From Cryoendolithus antarcticus (Eukaryota; Ascomycota; Dothideomycetes; Cladosporiales; Cladosporiaceae): a stretch of 64,000 nucleotides of DNA. The stretch is from the NCBI GenBank assembly GCA_002077065.1, contig NAJO01000002.1, positions 1,714,706 to 1,778,705 of the forward strand, read 5' to 3'. Made by a program: the position numbers and the translations under genes. Under the pieces are notes generated by a model that saw only the letters and a program-made list of their open reading frames with translations, made no database searches and was not told where the DNA came from. Positions 10,288 through 20,372 of the stretch are shown here, in pieces (the first letter of the stretch is position 1; each line of letters opens with the position of its first letter).

Positions 10288-12103
10288 ATGGCCAAATCGA
10301 TCTACAGTCCACTGGATCCCTCGAGGAAAGTGATACGACTCCTCCTCGTCGAGTCTGGCAGTCATGCCGAAGACTTGACCACCCGTCTGGTACAGGCGGA
10401 CTTGGACGACGCAGACCGACCTCAATATGAGGCCATAAGCTACGTGTGGGGTGATGTCTCTCGTCGAGCGAGCCTGTACGTCAACGAATGCCTCACATCG
10501 GTCCCGGAGACCGCCGTTGCCGCTTTGCGATGTATGCGCCTAGTAAACGAAACCCGCGTGGTGTGGATCGATAGCATCTGTATCGACCAGACGAATCTGT
10601 AAGAGCGCGGAAGACAGGTCAGTATGATGGCAGACATCTACGACCACGCGACCTGCACACTCGCTCACATCCATGCGCTAGGATGCGATGTTGGCCTTGT
10701 CGTTCAAAGCATCGCGGACGCACGAAGCAAGATGGAGCTTGGGGGACCCGACCAGAATTTGACGCCCGGCAGACCAGGATTGAGCGACGTCGCGATCACG
10801 GCAATACGACGATTCTTTGATGCTGCCTGGTTTCGGTATGGGAGATCAAGGTGCCAAAGTGGACTTGGCTTGCTGATCTGAACGTCAGACGCTTATGGGT
10901 ACTCCAGGAAGTCGCGCTTTCAAAGCGCAGCGTCATCCATTGCGGCAACGAGACTCTAGACCTCACCCACGTACTCGACTTGGTCAAGATGATACGGCTC
11001 ACCCTTTTCCGATCTGATACAGAGGATAGCCAGAGATTGATGAGCATGACGACTGCCGCCATCCTTTCGCAAACGAGATGGCTAATACGCTGTTTGAGCA
11101 GCCACCGACACGACTTGCGCTATTTGATCAGCCTGAGCAAATCCTACGAGGTCACTGACCACAGGGACTACGTCTATGCTGTCTCGGACTATACCAAAAG
11201 TCCAATGAGCTGTCCAGCCTGCCCTCTGCGCTTGTACCGGACTACACTCATGACGTCGCCACAATCCTTCGTAGGGTAGCCCAATTCGCAATCATGGAAT
11301 GCCGCTCCTTAGCCCTGTGGACAATGCCATCTGTACTGGTCGCTGAGGGGGGAAGCCATCCATCATGGGCCTGGCGTATCCCTGGCCCTTGGGACCCAGC
11401 AGAAAGGCTCGCCTGGGCCATCGACTACTCTGCTGGCGGAGCGATGGTCCCCGACTTCAAAGCCTGCGGCACCAGCCCAGTCCTCGCGACCACGATGCCG
11501 AGCTTCACCGGAGATAGCGCCGAAGTCCTCTCTGTTCAAGGGATCTCCCTAGATGTCGTTCACGTTACCACTCCGCCACTTATAGAAAATTCCGACACCG
11601 CCCTCACAACATTCCTTAGCCAAGTGATGGACACTCCCATCCCTTTCGGGCAAGTCCTCGACATGAGAACGCAAGCCCTTGGCACCACACTCGTAGCCTC
11701 ATGGCAATTCACCCCCTCCCGCAAAGCCAGTGAATCAGATGGGAAAGATTTCATAGACCTGTTCACTAACCTTGACAGGGCCAGTGGTGTGCCGCTTGCG
11801 ACACAGAGTGGCATACCGCTTCCGTGGCAATACTATGCCTCGCTCAGGCTTGCGTGCTATGGACGTCGCTTTTTCGTCACGCGAGGTGGGTTCGTTGGTT
11901 TGGGACCTGCGAAGTTGGATGTTGGGGATGAAGTTACGACGTTGGCTGGAGGCAAGTGGCCGTTTGCGTTGAGGAGATGTGGAGGGGAAGGGGACAGGTA
12001 TAAGCTCATTGGGACCTGCTATGTACATACCGTGATGGACGGGAAGAGGGCGGATGAGTATGTGGAGAAGGGCCTACCGTTGAAGCGATATTGCATCGTC
12101 TGA
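10288..12103 (+). pseudogene. broken HET-domain (heterokaryon incompatibility) gene
   Basis: The conserved HET blocks are all present: YEAISYVWGD, VVWIDSICIDQ, then ERGRQVSMMADIYDHA, RRLWVLQEVAL, and the usual C-terminal GRRFFVTRGGFVGLGPA block. Two lesions break the frame. A TAA at 10600-10602 stands between TNL and ERGRQV, exactly where the family usually has a polar residue such as Gln. A one-base loss near 11180-11183 moves the frame from YVYAV to LGLYQKSNELSSLP. A genuine 53-base intron (10836-10888) joins DAAWFR to RLWVLQEV. HET proteins trigger cell death on fusion with an incompatible strain. The rest of the frame is intact to 12103, so inactivation appears recent. An assembly error could explain one lesion but less easily both. 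Confidence 0.85.
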
Positions 12104-12818
12104 GAGCATACTGGGCCCGCCTTCGCACTTAGGACCTTGTGGAACGGACGACTCGAGGTTGAGGTAACGTCTCTCAGCTCCTGCCTCAAGCTTTGCAGTG
12201 ATAGTGGTGACGGCAGAAGCTGTGGACTTGCGACAGAATACCCTACATGTATGCTAGTGCGGAAACTGGAACACAGGCATTAGTACTCATCAAGATCTGC
12301 CACACTCGGACACACAGGTCTATCGGCGGAGTACATGCATGCGTTTGGCTGTCCTACTCGTTACGATATCACCCTCGTGCTTCGAGATGGACGTCTCGGT
12401 GATTTGGCTCGTCCTCGCATGACTCTGGGATAGCGTAGATAGGAGACTCATCTAGGACAGTGCGGGTCATTATGCTGGAGCTATGTACGATGTCTGTACA
12501 GATCGAGTCTATCTACTACTGCAACATGTTCGAGGTGAATCATATGCATTCATTATGCGGCGTGTCATGATGCCGTTATACCCTTTCGCTATGCGCGCTA
12601 TGCGTGGTCTCCTGTAATCAACCAACTCCTGCGCTATAAGAGGCAATGCCGCGTGGCGTAAGGCAAAAATGAATGATCGTGCCGCTGCGATCAGATGGCC
12701 TGCATCGCTTGTGCGGTGTGACAAATGAGAAAACGGGGAAACGACCCAGGCAGCCTGCGAGGGCGCATTAAGGTCGGGGCATCGGCACTTGAGGCCGATG
12801 GCAGAATTCAGAGAGGGA
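12104..12818. other. intergenic, no gene seen
   Basis: About 715 bases between two convergent genes. Frames here are short or are extensions antisense to neighbouring coding sequence. Nothing recognisable was found. Confidence 0.4.
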
Positions 12819-14297
12819 TCAAATGTCCATGAACGACGACAGATCCCCGTCTCCCTGCCCATAGTGCTGTCCGGGATGCACCATGTTCGTCTGGCGCCGA
12901 TTCTGGGCCTCTTGACCAGCGGACTGTAGCCAACGCTGTTCCTGATCTGATACTGACGAAGGCTGCTGAGACTGCGGAGCGGACCAATCTTCACGCTGAT
13001 GCACAGGGACAGCATTGTCTTGCTGCGGCTGATGTGGCGCTTGTGGATAATGGTGGATCAGTTGGTGCTGTGGCTGACCGGAAGTGTCGCCAAGTAAGAC
13101 TTGAACGGGTGGGTAGAAGTGGACGGGGCGATTGGCTGTATCCGCGTTGAGAGCGTCGAAGTTGACTCTGGAATCAGATTGCTCATAGATAGGCGGGTCG
13201 GTCGGTAGCGATGACATCGGCGACAGCGACTGCTGCTGCATGCTGTCATTGCGAACCCGGCCATCTGCGTAGTACCCGTTGTCCCATCGAGTGTCATGCT
13301 GGCTGCTGGAAGTGGGCGGTAGTGGCGAGTACTGCGACTGGCTGAATATCCCCAGACCAGCTGGAGGACAGGGAGCCGGTGGCGGGTAGATGCTCATGCT
13401 CTGGTACCCTGATCCAGACATGTATTGCATCGGAGTCTGCGTAGAAACTCCAGGGGGCTGATTGGAAGGCTGTAGCACTTTTGATGCACTCATCTGGGCC
13501 AGGGGTTCATCGACTCTGAGCATCGAAGTTATGTCTTGAGGATTGCGGGCTGTCGCTGACAATACGACGGCCTGCCCCGTCGCGTGACCAAAGGAATATG
13601 CCGCTGATGCAGGTGTGCTCGGAAGAGGGTCTTGAAGTTTGCGAAGTTCTTCAAGCACGGTCGATGCCGTGCGTCCACTGGGACTTTGCAAAGTCCGACT
13701 CACTTCGAGAGCGATCGAGGCATCGAAGTTGTAGTAGAGTGGTAGTAGGGCGTCCTTGTTGATCGATTGCCATCTCTCAACCAAGGAAGGGTCCCTCCAG
13801 ACGAGACCGTGAAACAGATTGCTGATCTGCCTTTTGATGGCGGACTTAAAGTGCGTGGTGATCCAGATCCCCACGCTAAAATAGGGAGTATTGACGTGAT
13901 CAAAGACAGGAACGCCTCCATGATTTGGATTGTGAGAGAGAAGGTGATTGATATATGCGTCGCGATTGTAGTACGGAGCGTGGGGGCAGATGGCACAGGC
14001 CCAAAGGTCCATGCCGTCCTTGATGATTGCCGGGCATTTCCTGTAGTGGACGGACAGGCTGCCTTTCTCTTTAGGTTGCCAACAAGCTGTGCAAGGAATC
14101 TTCGATGTGGAATCACTATTCGGCCTAGAGGACGATAGGCTGGTCCAGCTGGTATGATTACTCGAGTCTGTATGTTCCGTGGAACCGGAGTCTCGAACAG
14201 ACGGCGTGCTTGGATTCGGGGTAGCATGACCGGGCGTGGGAGGTCCATAATGCGAATGTCCCCCAGTATGTTGCGTAATGCCTGGATTCGGATACAT
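12819..14297 (-). CDS. hypothetical protein with C2H2-like zinc-binding motifs
   Basis: 492 residues starting at the ATG 14295-14297. The frame extends upstream, but the composition there is poor. Residues about 70-130 hold a Cys/His cluster: CTAC, then HYRKC, then CAIC with HLLSH about 13 residues on, which fits a C-x2-C-x13-H-x3-H finger with an unusual first half. A region around 140-230 (GIWITTHFKSAIKRQISNLF) appears globular. The C-terminal 250 residues are Gln/Pro/Ser-rich and disordered, as in many fungal transcription factors. DNA binding is inference. No specific family is recognised. Confidence 0.65.
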   Translation of the reverse strand: MYPNPGITQHTGGHSHYGPPTPGHATPNPSTPSVRDSGSTEHTDSSNHTSWTSLSSSRPNSDSTSKIPCTACWQPKEKGSLSVHYRKCPAIIKDGMDLWACAICPHAPYYNRDAYINHLLSHNPNHGGVPVFDHVNTPYFSVGIWITTHFKSAIKRQISNLFHGLVWRDPSLVERWQSINKDALLPLYYNFDASIALEVSRTLQSPSGRTASTVLEELRKLQDPLPSTPASAAYSFGHATGQAVVLSATARNPQDITSMLRVDEPLAQMSASKVLQPSNQPPGVSTQTPMQYMSGSGYQSMSIYPPPAPCPPAGLGIFSQSQYSPLPPTSSSQHDTRWDNGYYADGRVRNDSMQQQSLSPMSSLPTDPPIYEQSDSRVNFDALNADTANRPVHFYPPVQVLLGDTSGQPQHQLIHHYPQAPHQPQQDNAVPVHQREDWSAPQSQQPSSVSDQEQRWLQSAGQEAQNRRQTNMVHPGQHYGQGDGDLSSFMDI

Positions 14298-15186
14298 GTT
14301 AATGATTGTGGTGGTGCCGCGCCAGGCGAGCACCGTAAATGAGTGTGTGTGTGTGAGATGCACTACGCGGTGAAAGACACCCGTATGGTGTATGCTACAT
14401 GAGGCTGCCTCGAATGAAGTGATAGTAATGTGCACGACGGTGCGAATGAAAGAAAGGAGTGTTCGGTTAGCAGCCTCGCGAAAACATACTGCTCGGCACA
14501 TGGAGGAATCCGGCAAGCCCAGATCAGTCCAGGGATGCCGTCCCAAGGGGGTGTTCCCTTGATCGTGATTCATTCCCTCGGTCACATTGGGTTAGCCTGA
14601 GTGCCGGGCCCGCGGCCGACACGGGTTCCTGCGCAAGCGCGGGCTCTAATCCATGGCCGGGGATGGAAGCTAACGGTTGTCGACGACGAATCTCGTTTTC
14701 CAGTACGGCAGGCGCCGCACCAACCCTGGTGCACTTGGCGGGCACGGGTGACAATGACTAGTCAACCTTTGGACCTCCTACCCTCTCAGATATAGGAATG
14801 CCGGGGTGTGCGAGCCGGAAGACGGCGTCTTCGCCATGTACTTGGTGCCACATTGCAAGCGGGCCAGGGGACGTTGCGGTCAACTGCCAACGACATTGGA
14901 CCACATGGAACAGCTATAACACGAGGGATGGCCTCGCGCGCCGAGTGCGGAAATATTCTCGAAGGCAATCTTCCTACTTAGCTGCCGTCCGGCAGACTAG
15001 GGGGCTAGTCGTGTAATGTAGCGACACGTTGCCGCGGTTCCGCACGTGACCGGGTCTGCAATCCACTCCCGGATCGCGAACATCGTGCCCGTGCTCCTGC
15101 ACCCATGCGCTAAATCTGGAAACGCAAAAGCAGTTTCTCGTGGGGCCCGTCAATCCCAAGCGTAAGATTCAAAGGATGAATCTGCG
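14298..15186. other. intergenic, no gene seen
   Basis: Upstream region of the minus-strand gene ending at 14297. A short GT dinucleotide run lies near 14343-14355. No protein-like frame was found. Confidence 0.4.
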
Positions 15187-15594
15187 TTACCATCTAGCGG
15201 GACCTTGATGACGCGGTAATGGTGTTACCAGATGGACGACGGCCTCCGCTGCGTACGTGTATATAGGATGTGCTTGTCCTCGCAATCTGTAATGTAGTGC
15301 TGAATTCATTCGACAGCAACGATACAAGGTAGGAGTGCACCGAAACTCCAACACACGAGCATCTGTTAGTCGCCAAAGCAGTGATGCAACGAACAACCGA
15401 GCAGTCCGCGACAGCCCGCGTCCCGACGAATCGTAGTGCGTGCTTTCCGCCGTCTCCGGCTCAACCATACGATTCAATCCCGCTGACACATGCCAGCTTT
15501 GACAGCTCGGCGCGCCTTCAATGACGGCGACGGCAACGCTCACAGCCATGAAGGCCGCCACAATGGTACTCAACATCCGTTTAATGTGCAGCAC
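15187..15594 (-). CDS. possible small secreted protein
   Basis: A 135-residue frame whose start looks like a signal peptide: a basic MLHIKR, then a hydrophobic run (STIVAAFMAVSVAVAVI), then a small-residue region (EGAPS) suitable for cleavage. The remainder has a few Cys residues, one as an adjacent CC pair, and no recognised domain. Composition after residue 60 is not strongly protein-like, so the 3' part may be wrong. Isolated in a gene-poor stretch. Chance is a real alternative. Confidence 0.25.
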   Translation of the reverse strand: MLHIKRMLSTIVAAFMAVSVAVAVIEGAPSCQSWHVSAGLNRMVEPETAESTHYDSSGRGLSRTARLFVASLLWRLTDARVLEFRCTPTLYRCCRMNSALHYRLRGQAHPIYTYAAEAVVHLVTPLPRHQGPARW

Positions 15595-16292
15595 GAAGCC
15601 GAGCGGGAGATTGGATGTGGCATTCTGCGCGGGTTGGTATCGGGGATTGTGAGTTGGGTAACAAGGTTCGGCCTCGACCAGATCGCCGGGTGTTTGAACG
15701 GTTCCTGAGCCGCGTGGGCGGCCCGTAGTGCTTGTACGGTGTAGGGTTTCACCCTTGCATGAGTGGCCTCAGAGATGAGCGAATAGGAAGCACGGAATTT
15801 TAACGTCACTAAATCAACGAGTCAGCATATGAGCCTGAGGCAGAAAGAGCGCAGATTGTCACAATGACAAGATACGCCACATCATCTACACATGCGACCG
15901 TAGGCTCACGAAGTCTCTTCATTGGTGACATACAACAGCTCCTGGCGATGTGAACGGATAGCCAAGGCTGCGTAGCCGTGACTGCATCGCTGAGAATTTG
16001 CAACTTCACTCGTGAGCGACTGCGCCTGCCAGGCTTTGTGTATTCAGTGCATCAGCAGCTACAGACGTGTTGGAGGCAGTATCTCGAGTCCGGGTGAAGG
16101 TATTGCGATTTTTCAACGCCCCAGATGACTGGCACAGAATCAGGACCCCTCTGCCACGCCGTGCAGAACGTCTGCCTCGCGAACACATTTTCTGTACATA
16201 CGACAGCTTCAACACAAATGCTCCCACATCGCCATGCTCCTCGAACGCCGAGTCCCAAAGCGCTTCCCCGAACTTCTTCCTCACACACTCCT
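15595..16292. other. intergenic, no gene seen
   Basis: Roughly 700 bases to the 3' end of the GT15 gene. Only short frames without family resemblance. Confidence 0.35.
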
Positions 16293-17962
16293 CTACCCCG
16301 GCCCCTGCGGTGTCACAAATCCTCCCGCGATCTCCACCCACTCCGGAATACAGCTCCCCTCCTTAACCTCTACCTCAGGAATATCCGTATCGCATCTACA
16401 CCTGCACCCAACCCCGTTCTCCTTCACATCATCCCACTTCGCCCAGTACTCCTCCTCCTCAGCCAGCTCCTTCTTCATACTGCTGTCGCCTGCGCGGTGG
16501 CGGGATTCAGCGATAGCGTTCATATCCGGGGTGCCGAAGTATGGCGCGCGGGGCATTTGCCGCGCTGGGGCGTTGGCGGGGCAGTGTTGGATTGTAGTGT
16601 GTCGATAGCCGAAGTCGCGGAAATAGTGGATGTCAGAGGGCGAGAGGAGGGCGCCGGCTGCGAGGGAATGGATGGGCGCGTCGCCCCACTGGTGATATTG
16701 TGTTAGCTCGCCGAGCGAAATGGTACGTGAAGGAATTGAAGAATGCTCACCCTCTCCATCCAGAACCCACCACTCCGATCCATCATGGTAAAGAAGTCCT
16801 CATACTCCTTACTCCGGAAGAAGTCCAAACGCGCGATCTCGAAATTACTCCAGAAATGGCACATGTTGTATATCTCTCCCTCCATTGCCTCGGGATCGAT
16901 CTCCGGCAGAGTGCCCGATCCAGGCTCGCCTCGCAGAATGTCCTCGGGCAGTGGTTTCTCCTTGTCGTACTTGGGATCACCCTTGGGCAACTCGTCGATC
17001 TTCTCCTTCTCGGGCTTCGGCTCAACGAACATCTCCCACAGGCCCTGACTAGTGATGTTGTTGACTCGCTTGTACGCTGATGCATAGCGGAAAATATTGG
17101 GCACTGTCTCTTTCAGCTCCTTCACCGCGATCGTGAACCCATAAGTCTTGTTCGCCTTGACCATCGCTGCGAAGGGATCGTAGGTGATGTCGCAGAAGTA
17201 CTTGATATCCGGCTCCACGCGCCAGTACCAGTCGTACTTCAGTAGCAGCTCGTGCTTGTAGAAGAAGCCTGAGTAAAACCTGCACATGTGATGGTATGAC
17301 TCCATCCCACCGTACATGATTGCAGCATCTCCCTGTTTCGCGATCCCTTCTTTTGCTACCCGCGCATCGACCCAGTCTGGGTAGCCCCATGAGCTCGGAT
17401 CTATCTTGCCGAACTCGACAGGCGAGGAGGTGTAGTTCCGGATCGTCTCTTTGAAGGTGCTGTTGAACTCTTCGTTGTTGAGGAAGACATAAGGGTAATG
17501 AAACCACTGATTGAAGTGCCGCTCCACGCTCTTGATGCTGTCTATGACCCCTGGTAGCTCCTTGTTCCTCGCCAACACCACAAATGCCGCATTCACGCGC
17601 GGTGCGTTGACCTCTTTCTTCGGGTCCAGGCATCCTGTGGTGAAGACCTTGTCGTACTTCTCACTGATCTTCCTGATACTAGGCGGCGCACCACTCGGTA
17701 TCAGCCGTCCTGCAGGGGAGTCGGGGTGTCGGACGAATATGACCAGCACCAGTATGAGGATGATGGCGGGGAAGAGGAGGACGACGTAGAGAGGTACGCT
17801 GATCTTGGAGTTGCCTCTTATGCGTATTCGTTTTCGCAGAAACTCCCATCTCGGTGTGAGCTTTTCCGAGACTTCGCGGAGGTTTGTGTGGGAGAGGGAT
17901 TTGAGGGTGGGGAGATTTTCGTAGGAGGGGAGCGTGGGCAGGCGCTTGCGCATTTGCTCCAT
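16293..17962 (-). CDS. GT15 alpha-1,2-mannosyltransferase (KRE2/MNT1/KTR family), 2 exons
   Basis: Exons 17962-16751 and 16688-16293, split by a 62-base intron (GTGAGC...CCAG) between MER and WGD, give 535 residues. A short basic cytosolic tail precedes one signal-anchor helix (about 54-77, PLYVVLLFPAIILILVLVIF), giving a type II Golgi protein. The catalytic domain has the family marks NAAFVVLARN, YDWYWRVEPDIKYFCDI and YNMCHFWSNFEIARL; the Glu in SNFEI matches the family's catalytic Glu. The second exon completes the domain with HTTIQHCPANAPARQMPRAPY. These enzymes extend O- and N-linked mannans from GDP-mannose. The exact paralogue cannot be fixed by eye. Confidence 0.93.
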
Positions 17963-18605
17963 GATTGCGGCTTTCTATGCCTGTGTATACTCCCTCTGCT
18001 ACGGCCGCGCCGTGCGGGTTGCCGTGTTGTGCTCAGCCTGTGCGGCGTATTGGATGCGAGGTCTCGGGAGTGTTGGGCTGCGCGATTCGATGTGTAAAAC
18101 AGCAATTTGCGGCGGGGATGGGATCGTGATATCGTTCTTCGTCAACAGCAGAGCTTCGCTCGCAACCTCCTAGATATCGGAACGAGTGAAAAGAGTCGTG
18201 CATACAACTTTGCTGTATTGGGCATGAGGTGAAGTCGGGATCAATGTGCGCTTTAGGAGTGCAGGTGGTTGGAATTATGGACCCCTGTCATTCGTGGCCA
18301 CTACTGCTACACACGCTCATATGTACGTTTATCTCCACCGCCCTCTGACCGCGGACATATCTCCGACGCGCATGCGGAACGCATCACTGCAAAGAAGTTG
18401 CGAAGACTCAGACGACACGATGCACCTGTGATGGTCCGGTACCACACCGAAACCTAATTACTGCGGGCGTGGCAAATAGCGTCGCAGGGGCGGTCGAACA
18501 GTCGTATTAATCTCTCGAACGCCTGCTCGTGCATGACGATCCGCTTCTGTCCTTCCTCGGGGTCCCTGATGACTTCGTACCTGGACCGGATTGAAACGAC
18601 GCAAA
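17963..18605. other. intergenic, no gene seen
   Basis: Upstream region of the GT15 gene. No protein-like frame was found. Confidence 0.4.
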
Positions 18606-18785
18606 ATGCAAAACATACACCAGCAGGACTTCCCGTATGGTCACCCACTACAGTACTATTCTGCCGCTTCCGCGCTTATCTATGCAAGAGCGGACGGGTT
18701 TGCGAGTTTTCAAGGAGCTATGGGCGTATTTGACTATAAAGGACAGAGCGGGACTATGAAGAACAGCTGGAAGGTACGAGCCTGA
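18606..18785 (+). CDS. possible short exon or small protein
   Basis: A 59-codon frame from the ATG at 18606-18608 reading MQNIHQQDFPYGHPLQYYS..., with balanced protein-like composition (Tyr, Phe and Gly at reasonable frequency). A GTACGA donor-like site follows the Lys codon near the end, so it could be the first exon of a gene whose other exons I could not join with confidence. No family is recognised. Confidence 0.22.
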   Translation: MQNIHQQDFPYGHPLQYYSAASALIYARADGFASFQGAMGVFDYKGQSGTMKNSWKVRA

Positions 18786-18925
18786 TCGTTCCTGCCTACA
18801 CAAACCACTTGATCTCATCCACAATAACCCTGACTTCGCAGTCTTGACATTTCATCTCGATATCAACAACTCTGATTCCTATCACTTCGCAAGTCAATGT
18901 ACCCAAGACAACAACCATCGCAACA

Positions 18926-19156
18926 ATGGCAAAGCGTGCCGCGATGCTTGTTGCCACGAGGGAGGAGCAGCACCATGCCGTCGCTACCTTCCGCGACATC
19001 AGTCGTGACTCTGGCCCATTGGAGCTGCCCCCCATCAACCCCGTTCTGAAGTGGTACAGCAAGTTCGACAGGCCTGCCAATGGGCTCCAGACGTTCACCG
19101 ACGAGCAGTGGGTGCAGGTTACCGATTCACCGTCAGACTACATCATGCATTGGTAG
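18926..19156 (+). CDS. possible small hypothetical protein
   Basis: A 76-residue frame with a favourable start context (CAACAATGG). It reads as a basic N terminus followed by a mixed sequence (INPVLKWYSKFDRPANGL). No signal peptide, membrane segment or known domain. The terminal TGG is followed by GTAGCT, so the frame may continue through an intron that I could not resolve. Confidence 0.3.
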   Translation: MAKRAAMLVATREEQHHAVATFRDISRDSGPLELPPINPVLKWYSKFDRPANGLQTFTDEQWVQVTDSPSDYIMHW

Positions 19157-19496
19157 CTGCCATATCGTCGAGCGCTATTCACGCTTTGATGCTCTGTCTA
19201 TCGCGTGAGCATCCGGATGAGGCCCGCAAGTATGCAATCTCCGTTGGGACATGTATCGGTCCCCATCATATCGATATCTGCGTGGTGGGCTACGGGTCAG
19301 ACGATTCTACGGTAGCTCATTGGGCTCTGAAGGCTTCATAAGAGAGGCGGGATGGTTGCTGGATGCAGTGGTATTCCGAAACGCAGAGGACGAGTATGTG
19401 AGTGATCGCTCGCCTAGACTTGCCTTGATTCCAGTGAGACATCATGCGTATAGGATCGTCGATGCATGCCCAAGCAGTGCCTCCATGTCTCAAGAG

Positions 19497-19555
19497 TGGA
19501 AGTAGGTGAGATTCGAACCCACGACCTCAGCCAACGCAAAAGTTATGCAGACCTC
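19497..19555 (-). tRNA. tRNA 3' fragment (T arm and acceptor strand)
   Basis: On the minus strand there is a five-base variable loop AGGTC, a perfect T arm (stem GTGGG/CTCAC around the loop TTCGAAT, + positions 19506-19522) and an acceptor-like CTACTTCC followed by A. The B-box GGTTCGA is intact. I could not find a 5' acceptor strand (GAAGTAG type) or a D arm upstream, so this appears to be a 3' half or decayed copy rather than a full gene. A very long interruption is the alternative. Confidence 0.5.
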
Positions 19556-19575
19556 CCTACACCAAAAGGAAATGC

Positions 19576-19783
19576 TGGACACTATCCGATTCGAACGGAT
19601 GACCTCACCCTATCCATGACTGTGAGCGGCGGAAGGCAACCCCCGTGAGGGGGTGTCAGGATGTCGCCCAGTGAAGGGCAACGGAAATGACTCGCCTCGT
19701 CGGAGGCGGCCATGCGGGCTATGCCCGAATGCCACTCACTGTCAATACGGCGGGTGCGCTCTAGACCACTGAGCTAAATGCCC
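19576..19783 (-). tRNA. tRNA-like gene interrupted in the anticodon loop
   Basis: The 5' half is intact: acceptor GGGCATT, TA, D stem GCTC/GAGC with a perfect A box (TAGCTCAGTGG), then anticodon-stem strand CACCC. The 3' half has GGGTG, variable loop AGGTC, T arm ATCCG/CGGAT around TTCGAAT, and acceptor AGTGTCC, which pairs fully with GGGCATT if two G-U pairs are allowed. Between the anticodon-stem strands lie about 140 bases instead of seven. U33 and the anticodon cannot be placed with confidence, so identity is unresolved. It may be an intron-containing gene or a tRNA disrupted by an insertion. Confidence 0.65.
19618..19743 (-). other. structured insert within the tRNA-like gene
   Basis: The insert is closed by a 13-bp helix (19618-19630 with 19731-19743, one mismatch and one G-U). 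Inside are four separate perfect hairpins: 19640-19653 (CCCCC/GGGGG), 19666-19679 (GCCC/GGGC), 19693-19708 (CGCCTC/GAGGCG) and 19715-19727 (CGGGC/GCCCG). It is much longer than usual fungal tRNA introns and shorter than a group I intron. The ends could also be read as terminal inverted repeats of a tiny transposon, but I see no clear target duplication. Confidence 0.6.
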
Positions 19784-20372
19784 TGGATGTGGGATGCTGT
19801 AATTTGCTGATGATAACGTGAGAGGTGCTGGCTGTCGATTGCCGCCGCTGTGCCTTCCGCAGACAAGCAGACAGTGCACCCCGCTACCAACGGAATTGGA
19901 ACACAAATGTGCTGCGAATGACTGTGGGCATCGTTCCAGGACTGGGCTCACTAACTTAGGCTCCTGGAGAGATCATCTGCATGTGGTGAAGGCAACAGTT
20001 TATCGTAAATTGTCGTGGACGAGGCTCTGGTGGCTGGGTAGATGAACTCCGGGACCTTGAGTGAAGCAGCGCGGAGCAGTGTGGGCGAAGACGGTCGTAC
20101 CTTCCTCGCCAATCTATACATTTCCTCTCTTTCCGGTACAGTGATGCTGGATAGCTCTCCGACAATGCTTTGGCACTTCCTCCCGTGGCTCACTGCCTCA
20201 AACCTTGGATCATTTCGGATCTTTGTCGTCCGCCGCTTGGGTCTCCTGTTGCGCATCGTCAGAAATTCACACTAGTATTCGCACGGTCAGTTCATTGCAC
20301 GTAAGTACAGGCCCCTAAACGAAGCAAACACTTCGATACGATATCCACTTACAGTCACAACAGTTAGTCGTC
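19784..20372. other. intergenic, no gene seen
   Basis: Between the tRNA-like gene and the F-box gene. No convincing frame or RNA structure was found. Confidence 0.4.

Noticed and set aside
10601..10619. Possible 19-base intron removing the HET stop (GTAAGAG...ACAG)
   Set aside because: Far shorter than any intron seen in this window, and splicing it would delete the conserved ERGRQ block and shift the frame.
16700..17080. Plus-strand frame of 126 codons over the GT15 gene
   Set aside because: Antisense to the catalytic domain and lacking any family resemblance.
19618..19743. Group I intron in the tRNA-like gene
   Set aside because: About 130 bases is too short for a group I core and I could not identify P3-P7 elements.
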